DNA from: Nocardioides sp. T2.26MG-1
GTDB lineage: Bacteria > Actinomycetota > Actinomycetes > Propionibacteriales > Nocardioidaceae
Reading direction: 5' to 3'
DNA: 64,000 bases
NCBI RefSeq assembly: GCF_950101795.1
Contig: NZ_CATNLZ010000002.1
Location: 88,492 to 152,491, forward strand
The notes below the pieces were generated by a model that had not been told where the DNA came from, made no database searches, and saw only the letters and a list, made by a program, of their open reading frames with translations. The position numbers were made by a program, and so were the translations under genes. Below, in pieces: positions 56,474 through 64,000 of this stretch. The first letter of the stretch is position 1; each line of letters starts with the position of its first letter.

Positions 56474-57325
56474 GTGTGGTTCAACGGACGGGTGACCCGC
56501 GCCCGCACCCGCTTCGCCGTCCTCGCGGCCGCCAGCCTGGCCGGCGGCGCGGCCGGGGTGGCGCTGGCCGGGCGCGGGCTGCTGCACCGCCAGGCCGCGG
56601 CCGCGCGGCGGGTGATCGGCAAGCCGCTGGGCGAGCAGGCGATCGACGCCGACCGGGTCTGGAAGAAGAAGTACGGCGCGCCGCTCGACCTGCTGCTCCT
56701 CGGCGACTCGATCGCCGCCGGCCTGGGCGCCGAGCGGCCCAAGGAGACCTTGGGCGGCCGGCTGGCGCGGGCGCTGGCGAAGGAGACCGGCCGCGCGGTC
56801 CGGCTGCGGACCGCGGCCCGGGTCGGGTCGGAGTCCTCGATGCTGGGCGCCCAGCTGGACGGGCTGCCCCCGACGTACCGCCCCGACGTCGCGGTGATCG
56901 TCGTGGGCGGCAACGACGTCACCCACCGGGTGCCGGTGGCCGACTCCGTCAAGCACCTCGAGGAGGCGGTGGCGGCGCTGCGCGAGCGCGGCGCCGGCGT
57001 GGTCGTCGGCACCTGCCCCGACCTCGGGGCGCTGCGGCCGGTGCCGCAGCCGCTGCGCGCCCTGGGCTCGCGCGCCTCGCGCCAGCTCGCGCTCGCCCAG
57101 GAGTCCGCCGCGGTCGCCGCCGGCGCGCACGCGGTGTCGCTGGCCCACGTGGTCGGGCCGTTCTTCATCACCAACCCCGACGAGATGTTCAGCCTGGACC
57201 GGTTCCACCCGAGCGCGCTGGGCTATCACCGGACCGCCAAGGCGATGCTCCCGTCGGTGCTGGCCGCGCTCGGGCTGCGCGAGGACCTGCCGTTCGGCCA
57301 CCGCGGGCCCGGCGACAGGCGCTGA
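56474..57325 (+). CDS. SGNH/GDSL hydrolase with N-terminal membrane anchor
   Basis: The 283-residue protein starts at GTG 56474 (GTG 56492 is equally possible). An N-terminal hydrophobic helix (about 14-32) precedes an SGNH domain: block I LLLGDSIAAGLGAE (Ser about 78), block III VVGGNDVTH (about 156-164) with the GxND motif, and block V DRFHPSALGYH (Asp/His about 250-253). It is an esterase, lipase or carbohydrate deacetylase acting probably on the cell surface. It is divergent from no gene and lies downstream of the structured gap. Confidence 0.85.
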   Translation: MWFNGRVTRARTRFAVLAAASLAGGAAGVALAGRGLLHRQAAAARRVIGKPLGEQAIDADRVWKKKYGAPLDLLLLGDSIAAGLGAERPKETLGGRLARALAKETGRAVRLRTAARVGSESSMLGAQLDGLPPTYRPDVAVIVVGGNDVTHRVPVADSVKHLEEAVAALRERGAGVVVGTCPDLGALRPVPQPLRALGSRASRQLALAQESAAVAAGAHAVSLAHVVGPFFITNPDEMFSLDRFHPSALGYHRTAKAMLPSVLAALGLREDLPFGHRGPGDRR

Positions 57326-57336
57326 CCGCACCACCC

Positions 57337-57366
57337 TTGACACCGGGCCGGGAGGGGCGGCAGAGT
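57337..57366 (+). promoter_or_regulatory. LacI-controlled promoter, -35 TTGACA and -10 CAGAGT
   Basis: A consensus -35 TTGACA (57337-57342) is 18 bp from CAGAGT (57361-57366). The operator-like palindrome at 57371-57386 would cover the transcription start, the classical position for repression. Confidence 0.65.
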
Positions 57367-57370
57367 AGCC

Positions 57371-57386
57371 GTGGGAACGCTCCCAC
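57371..57386. promoter_or_regulatory. LacI-family operator GTGGGAACGCTCCCAC
   Basis: A 16-bp sequence with 6-bp perfect arms and a central CG pair (ACGC) resembles the CebR/CelR-type operator TGGGAGCGCTCCCA. Its exact reverse complement occurs at 52008-52023. The LacI-family gene begins 261 bp downstream, so autoregulation is likely. Confidence 0.7.
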
Positions 57387-57646
57387 TCCCGGGTCGCCGG
57401 CGAGGGGTGGACCGCGATGGCCTCGCCGAGACCGATGGGAGCGCCCGCCGCCGACGGCGGTCGGCAGGCGGACCCCACCGTACGGCGGGCCCGGGAACAC
57501 CTCGACGTCCCGGGCCCGCCGTTCGCCTCCCCGACCCTGGCCCAGGCCCCGACTCCGGCCCGACTCCGGCCCGACTCCGGCCGCGGTTCCGAAGCACGCC
57601 TTCGAACCGGGTCTCGAAGCCGCCCCGGCAACGGCATACTGACGCC

Positions 57647-58666
57647 ATGGCCCGTCGCCCCCGCACTCGACCCACGCTCGAGGAGGTCGCTGCGCTGGCC
57701 GGTGTCGGCCGCGGCACCGCGTCCCGGGTGATCAACGGCGGCGCGAAGGTCTCCGACCGGGCCCGGCAGGCCGTCGAGGACGCGATCGCCGAGCTCGGCT
57801 ACGTGCCGAACGCCGCGGCCCGCGCGCTGGTGACCCGGCGCACCGACGCCGTGGCCCTGGTGATCGCGGAGTCCGAGGAGCGGGTGTTCGGCGAGCCGTT
57901 CTTCGCGGGGGTCGTGCGCGGCATCGGCGCCGCGCTGGCCTCGGCGGACCGCCAGCTGGTGCTGATCCTCGCCGACGCGCGCCGGCGCGGCAGCCTCGAG
58001 CACTACCTCACCCGCCAGCACGTCGACGGCGTGCTGCTGCTCTCGCTGCACGGGGACGACACCCTGCCCGACCGGATCCGAGGGCACGGGCTGCCGGTCG
58101 TGGTGGGCGGCCGCCCCAACGCCGGCGTCAAGACCGGGTTCATCGACGTCGACAACGTCCAGGGCGCCGGCCTCGCCGTCGCCCACCTCGCCGACCGGGG
58201 CCGCACTCGCATCGCCACCATCGCCGGCCCGTCCGACATGGTGGCCGGCAGCTCCCGCTTCGAGGGGTACGTCGAGGCGCTCACCGCGGCCGACCGGCCC
58301 TTCGACGAGCGCCTCGTGGTCCGGGGCGACTTCAGCCTCGAGAGCGGCGCCCGCGGGATGCGCACACTCCTGCAGCGCGATCCCGCGGTCGACGCGGTCT
58401 TCTGCGCCAACGACCTGATGGCGGTCGGCGCGCTCCAGACGCTGCGCGACGCCGGACGCCGGGTCCCCGAGGACGTGGCGGTCGTGGGCTTCGAGGACGC
58501 GCCGGTCTCCCGGTCCACGGTGCCGCCGCTGACCACCGTCCACCAGTCGCCCGGGGCGATGGGCCGCGAGATGGTGGCGCTGCTGCTCGACACGATGGCG
58601 ACCGGCGACATGCTGCTGCCGGGCCGGATGCTGCCCACGCGGCTGGTCGTGCGCCAGAGCAGCTGA
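57647..58666 (+). CDS. LacI-family transcriptional regulator
   Basis: The 339-residue regulator starts at ATG 57647. The N-terminal LacI helix-turn-helix is PTLEEVAALAGVGRGTASRVINGG (about 9-32) with the hinge VPNAAARALVTRRT. The sugar-binding domain (about 60-335) matches the periplasmic-binding type. The inducer is unknown; glycoside hydrolases or sugar transporters are not adjacent. Its likely operator is at 57371. Confidence 0.92.
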   Translation: MARRPRTRPTLEEVAALAGVGRGTASRVINGGAKVSDRARQAVEDAIAELGYVPNAAARALVTRRTDAVALVIAESEERVFGEPFFAGVVRGIGAALASADRQLVLILADARRRGSLEHYLTRQHVDGVLLLSLHGDDTLPDRIRGHGLPVVVGGRPNAGVKTGFIDVDNVQGAGLAVAHLADRGRTRIATIAGPSDMVAGSSRFEGYVEALTAADRPFDERLVVRGDFSLESGARGMRTLLQRDPAVDAVFCANDLMAVGALQTLRDAGRRVPEDVAVVGFEDAPVSRSTVPPLTTVHQSPGAMGREMVALLLDTMATGDMLLPGRMLPTRLVVRQSS

Positions 58667-58719
58667 CCCGGTCTGGATCGGCTCCGCACGCCACCCCGGT
58701 GGTGACCTAGGGTTCGGTT

Positions 58720-59598
58720 GTGAACGGGGACCGGCCGCCGACGACCCCGCTGGTGCTGCTCGTGACCTGCGCGGCCTGGCCCGAGGGCGAGCCGGGGCAC
58801 GCTGCCCTCGACGCCGCGCTCGAGGCGCGCGGGCTGACCGGCCAGTGGGTGCTGTGGGACGACCTCGGCGTCGACTGGGGCGCCGCCGACGTGGTCGCGG
58901 TGCGCTCGGCCTGGGACTACACCGCTCGGCTGGGCGAGTTCCTCGGCTGGGCATCCGGTGTCGGTCCGGCCCTCCTCAACGGTGCCGACGTGTTCCGGTG
59001 GAACACCGACAAGCGCTACCTCGTCGACCTGCAGCAGTCCGGCCTGCCGGTGGTGCCGACGGTGGCCGCCGACACGGTGTTCGACGTGCGCGCCGCGGCG
59101 GACACGTTCGGCCTGTCCGTCGTCAAGCCCCGGGTCGGGGCCGGTGGCCGCGGTCTCGAGGTCGTCTCCGACGGGCGGATCTGGCTGCCCAGCCCCGACG
59201 GGCACCAGGGCCCGTGGGTCGTGCAGCCGCTGGTGGAGTCCATCCACCACGACGGCGAGACGTCGGTGTTCATGATCGCCGGCCACCCCGTCAGCCAGGT
59301 CGAGAAGCTGCCGAGCACGACCGACATCCGGGTGCACGAGCGGTACGGCGGCACCATGCGCTCGGTCGAGGTCTCGCGCGAGGCCGCGCTGCTGGCCGCG
59401 AAGGCGATCGCGACCGTCGTGGACCTGCTCGGCGACGAGGTCGTCTACGGCCGCGTCGACATGATGCGCCACCAGGGCCGGCTCGTGGTCAGCGAGATCG
59501 AGCTGACCGAACCCGGCCTCTACCTCGACGTACTCCCGCTCAACGCGCTGTCGTTCGCCGACGCGGTCGCCGTGCGGGCGCTGCCACGCACCTGGTGA
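58720..59598 (+). CDS. ATP-grasp-fold protein
   Basis: The 292-residue protein starts at GTG 58720. The N-terminal domain has VRSAWDYTARLGEFLGW (about 66-82), and the ATP-grasp core contains NTDKRYLVDLQQSGLPVVPT (about 96-115), VVKPRVGAGGRGLEVV (about 133-148) and the metal site DMMRHQGRLVVSEIELTEPGLYL (Glu about 263-265). Family members ligate carboxylates to amines (glutathione synthetase/RimK-like). The substrate cannot be assigned. No operon partner is evident; the sigma gene follows after 57 bp. Confidence 0.82.
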   Translation: MNGDRPPTTPLVLLVTCAAWPEGEPGHAALDAALEARGLTGQWVLWDDLGVDWGAADVVAVRSAWDYTARLGEFLGWASGVGPALLNGADVFRWNTDKRYLVDLQQSGLPVVPTVAADTVFDVRAAADTFGLSVVKPRVGAGGRGLEVVSDGRIWLPSPDGHQGPWVVQPLVESIHHDGETSVFMIAGHPVSQVEKLPSTTDIRVHERYGGTMRSVEVSREAALLAAKAIATVVDLLGDEVVYGRVDMMRHQGRLVVSEIELTEPGLYLDVLPLNALSFADAVAVRALPRTW

Positions 59599-59655
59599 GA
59601 CATCGGTGACGGGGCCGCTCCCAACCTTTCGGGCGCCTGGCGCGTTCTGACCGTC

Positions 59656-60165
59656 ATGAGCGCCGACGAGCAGGCCTTCAGCCGGTGGGCCGGCGAGCGC
59701 CAGCTCGCGCTGCTGCGCACCGCGGTGCTGCTCACCGGCGACCGGCACCGCGCGGAGGACCTGGTGCAGGAGGCCCTGACCCAGGTGGCGCTGCGTTGGC
59801 GCCGCCTGCGCGACGGCAGCCCGGAGGCCTACGCCCGCCAGGTGATCGTGCGCGGCAACATCTCGTGGTGGCGCAAACACCGCCACGAGGTCGTGCTCGA
59901 GGTGTACGACGACGCCTCGTCGACGACCGCCGACACGGTCGGTGCCGAGCGCCGGATCGTGCTCGACCGGGCCCTGGCCACGCTGACCCCGCGGCAGCGG
60001 GCGACCGTGGTGCTCCGCTACTACGACGACCTGTCCGAGCGCGAGACCGCCGAGGCGCTCGGCGTCACCGTCGGCACCGTCAAGAGCCAGGCCCACCTCG
60101 CCCTGCGCCGGCTGCGCGAGGCGTCGCCCGAGCTCGCCGAGCTGATCGGAGAGGACCAGCGATGA
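59656..60165 (+). CDS. SigE-family ECF RNA polymerase sigma factor
   Basis: The 169-residue sigma factor has region 2 (about 15-80: LRTAVLLTGDRHRAEDLVQEALTQVALRW, the -10 recognition part) and region 4 (about 110-160: LTPRQRATVVLRYYDDLSERETAEALGVTVGTVKSQ, -35 recognition). It belongs to the actinobacterial sigma-E family (about 170-190 residues). It overlaps the following gene through ATGA, and that gene is the likely anti-sigma partner. Confidence 0.92.
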   Translation: MSADEQAFSRWAGERQLALLRTAVLLTGDRHRAEDLVQEALTQVALRWRRLRDGSPEAYARQVIVRGNISWWRKHRHEVVLEVYDDASSTTADTVGAERRIVLDRALATLTPRQRATVVLRYYDDLSERETAEALGVTVGTVKSQAHLALRRLREASPELAELIGEDQR

Positions 60166-62084
60166 CCGACCAGGACCTGCGGGACCTGCTCCACGAGCGG
60201 GTCGCCGACCTGACCACCACCGACCTCGCCGCGAGCGCCTGGCGCGACGCCTCGCGCCAGCGGACCCGGCGCCGGGCCGGTGCGATCGCGGCGCTGACCG
60301 CCGGCGTGCTCGTGGTCGCCGGCGTGACCGCCGTCCTCGACAGCACGCACGAGCAGCGCGGTGACGGCGCGCCCGCCACCACCTCGCCCGGCCCGGACCG
60401 GCCGGACGCGACCGTCGACGGCGCGCCGGTCTACTGGAGCCCGGATCCGGCGGCCGAGGGGGAGCTCGACCCGGTCGAGGGCAGCCCGCTGCCCGCGGTC
60501 ATCGACCTCGCGGCCCAGGCGCCGCCGCTGAGCACGGCACCGGTCGACCGGGCGACCGCGGTCTTCGGCCTGTACGGCGGCGGGCGGGTGGACCGGCTGC
60601 TGCTGCTCGTCGCCGACGGCTACCGCTCGTTGCCCCTGACCGAGCCCGTGGCGCTGGCGAATCTCGAGCTCGCCCCCGACGGCACCGCGATCCACCTCTC
60701 CACCGAGGACGGCGTCGCGATGACCTACGCCTTCGCCCAGGGCCGCTGGCGGGGCGACCGGCACGGCGACGCGGTGCACCAGGAGCCCCCGCCGCAGGTG
60801 GGCGACGCGACGGCGTACGGGCCGGTCGTCCCGGATCCTGGCGGCGAGCGGCTGGCGCAGGCGTACGACTACGGCTCGGACGTCCCCCCGGCGCCGGGTG
60901 CGGTCGACCGGCCCGAGACGATCGTCGTGACGCCCGCCGTGGGTCCGGCGACGATCCTGGCGATCAACGCGCCCGCCGGCGACCTCGGCGGCCGGTGGAA
61001 GCGGTGCTGCCCCGTGGCGGGCTGGCTCGACGACGACACCGTCGTCTACGAGTCGCGCAGCGCCGAGCCGCGGCTGGTCGGCTGGGAGGTCGGCACCCAC
61101 CACTTCGCGCTGGTCTCGACGATCGCCGGTCTCGGCGACGGGGAGAGCTACGTCGCGAGCTTCGCCCGGTTCGCCGACGGGGGTGGGACGGCGGGCGAGG
61201 AGGGCTTCGCCGACGCCGTGAGCCAGGGGGTGCCCGTCTGGTGGAGCCCCGACCTGGGGGAGGAGCTGCTGCTGCCGTGGCTCGACGACTCGCCGCTGCC
61301 GCGCGAGGTCGACGCCCCGGCCGACGCGCCCGACCAGGCCGAGCGCCCGCTCGACCGGGCGGTCGCCGCCCTGGGCGTCGGCGACAGTGCCGTCCGGCTC
61401 CTGGGTCCCGCGGGCGAGCAGCGGCTGCTCGCCACACCGGGCCTGGTCGCGACGACCTCGACGCTCTCGCCCGACGGTCGCCGCCTGGTCTTCGGCGACG
61501 GGCACCTGCTGCGGGTCTACACCCTCGCCACCGACACGTGGAGCGAGGTCGACGCCGGCGACGCGGAGACGGCGTACGTCGCCTGGGCCGATGAGTCCAC
61601 CCTGTGGCTCCCTCCGGAGCAGTACCGCGGGCGTGGCCCGCTGCTGGACCTCGCCGGCGACCGGGTCGGCACCGCCGACCTGGGCGCGCCCGCGAACGCC
61701 TTCGACGTCCGTCCGGCCATGGACAACCCGGTCGGGCCGTGGAAGGAGAACGGCGCCGGGCTGGTCGCGCAGAGCTGGGGGATGGGCGGACCGATGCTGC
61801 CGGTGCGCGACCCGGGGCGCGACATCGCGGGGCCGGCGTACCTCGCGGTCACCGGCCGGGGCGAGACCAGGGCCCTGGCGTTCATGACCGAGAGCGACGA
61901 CGTCCGGTGGATGGACGCCCCCGTCGTCGCCGGGTGGCTCGACGACGACACGGTGCTCTACGAGTCCGTGACCCAGAACCGCGACCTGCTCGTGGCCTGG
62001 GACGTGGGGACGCACGTCTTCCACCGGGTCCTCTCGATCCGGCCGGGCGGTGCGACCAGCCTCGCCCGGCTCGTCGGGCGGTGA
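60162..62084 (+). CDS. membrane protein with duplicated beta-propeller-like half, candidate anti-sigma factor
   Basis: The 640-residue protein starts at ATG 60162. A short cytoplasmic N-terminus (about 1-40) and one transmembrane helix (about 41-62) precede a large external part. The external part is an internal duplication: [116 protein letters not shown]. The repeats suggest two beta-propeller-like blades sets. In this genomic position such proteins often sequester or signal to the ECF factor. Confidence 0.78.
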   Translation: MTDQDLRDLLHERVADLTTTDLAASAWRDASRQRTRRRAGAIAALTAGVLVVAGVTAVLDSTHEQRGDGAPATTSPGPDRPDATVDGAPVYWSPDPAAEGELDPVEGSPLPAVIDLAAQAPPLSTAPVDRATAVFGLYGGGRVDRLLLLVADGYRSLPLTEPVALANLELAPDGTAIHLSTEDGVAMTYAFAQGRWRGDRHGDAVHQEPPPQVGDATAYGPVVPDPGGERLAQAYDYGSDVPPAPGAVDRPETIVVTPAVGPATILAINAPAGDLGGRWKRCCPVAGWLDDDTVVYESRSAEPRLVGWEVGTHHFALVSTIAGLGDGESYVASFARFADGGGTAGEEGFADAVSQGVPVWWSPDLGEELLLPWLDDSPLPREVDAPADAPDQAERPLDRAVAALGVGDSAVRLLGPAGEQRLLATPGLVATTSTLSPDGRRLVFGDGHLLRVYTLATDTWSEVDAGDAETAYVAWADESTLWLPPEQYRGRGPLLDLAGDRVGTADLGAPANAFDVRPAMDNPVGPWKENGAGLVAQSWGMGGPMLPVRDPGRDIAGPAYLAVTGRGETRALAFMTESDDVRWMDAPVVAGWLDDDTVLYESVTQNRDLLVAWDVGTHVFHRVLSIRPGGATSLARLVGR

Positions 62085-62090
62085 ACTCTC

Positions 62091-62117
62091 CTTGCACTCT
62101 CCGGGGTCGAGTGCTAA
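62091..62117. promoter_or_regulatory. CIRCE element 1 (HrcA operator), overlapping the groL promoter
   Basis: CTTGCACTC-N9-GAGTGCTAA matches the CIRCE consensus TTAGCACTC-N9-GAGTGCTAA apart from two or three left-arm bases. The -35 TTGCAC (62092-62097) and -10 TAAACA (62115-62120), 17 bp apart, lie inside or at the edge of the operator. Confidence 0.88.
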
Positions 62118-62125
62118 ACATGAGG

Positions 62126-63955
<1,830 letters not shown>

Positions 63956-63966
63956 GCACCCCTCGT

Positions 63967-63980
63967 GCGGGCGCGCCCGC
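63967..63980. terminator. possible terminator after groL
   Basis: GCGGGCGCGCCCGC is a 14-bp perfect palindrome 12 bp after the groL stop. It has no loop beyond the centre of the palindrome, so hairpin formation is uncertain. The run of G residues that follows ends the window. Confidence 0.3.
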
Positions 63981-64000
63981 GCGTGGTCGGGGGGGGGCGG

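Larger units (their letters stand above)
57326..57646. other. 321-bp gap upstream of the LacI gene
   Basis: It holds a strong promoter and operator (57337-57386), an 11-nt unit CGACTCCGGCC repeated three times (57550-57582), and an ORF (57417-57731) with no recognisable domain. The last 100 bp before the LacI start contain no clear Shine-Dalgarno. Confidence 0.6.

Noticed and set aside
57550..57582. CRISPR-like repeat
   Set aside because: Three direct 11-nt units with no spacers; a simple tandem repeat. No cas gene is present.
57417..57731. Short ORF downstream of the LacI-type operator as a coding gene
   Set aside because: It has no recognisable domain, its Arg/Pro-rich end comes from a triple nucleotide repeat, and it runs into the LacI gene. 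It is kept only as an open question.

Overview
The window is high-GC, gene-dense bacterial chromosome. Gene content and order point to an actinobacterium of the Nocardioides type: carD beside an lpqE-like lipoprotein and the MEP-pathway genes, a phoU locus divergent from a senX3-like kinase, DUF3263, DUF4032 and DUF305 proteins, a SigE-family ECF sigma factor and CIRCE-controlled groL. Many starts are GTG, and ATGA/GTGA stop-start overlaps are common. No phage, transposase, integrase, CRISPR array or rRNA is visible; one tRNA-Thr(TGU) is present.

Layout. 1-14.1 kb is housekeeping: senX3 (partial)/phoU, gpmA, lpqE-like lipoprotein, UbiA-like prenyltransferase, carD, an IspD-like protein convergent with ispD, nirD-like, ispF, a sulfite-oxidase-like molybdoenzyme with an SDR, an exported C39-like protein, cysS, rlmB and a membrane metallophosphoesterase. 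14.1-23.0 kb is one large uptake operon: two tandem lipoprotein binding proteins, a fused LivH-LivM permease, two ATPases, an exported protein with a collagen-like segment, and a small membrane protein. 23.0-30.7 kb holds DUF4032, SnoaL-like, SDR, tRNA-Thr, DUF305, pdxY, a GMC oxidoreductase and an aldehyde dehydrogenase. Four sites resembling the KstR operator (TNNAACNNGTTNNA) lie upstream of the two binding proteins, the SnoaL/SDR pair and the GMC/ALDH pair, which suggests a shared lipid or steroid-type regulon.

30.8-41.3 kb carries a LigB/DODA-type dioxygenase, uracil-DNA glycosylase, a Tat-exported flavin amine oxidase with a beta-propeller partner and a divergent TetR/PfkB pair, an exported repeat protein, and a PLP lyase/decarboxylase with a GPH-type transporter. 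41.4-51.0 kb has two two-component systems (one with small Met-rich membrane proteins), an alpha/beta hydrolase with a histone-H1-like tail, otsA, a Gfo/Idh oxidoreductase, DUF3263 and LytR_C. 51.1-64 kb has otsB, lon, a SAM-riboswitch-controlled threonine-synthase family gene with a MoaD/ThiS-like sulfur carrier, an SGNH hydrolase, a LacI regulator, an ATP-grasp protein, an ECF sigma/anti-sigma-like pair and groL with two CIRCE sites.

The strongest candidates for something undescribed are three. First, the SAM riboswitch-thrC-MoaD unit, which looks like a thiocarboxylate-dependent methionine (homocysteine) route rather than threonine synthesis. Second, a pair of convergent IspD-family genes in which each lacks the motifs the other keeps. 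Third, the KstR-like regulon built around a duplicated binding-protein transporter with a collagen-like exported subunit. A family of three long palindromic intergenic elements is also present; one carries a LacI-type operator in its loop.
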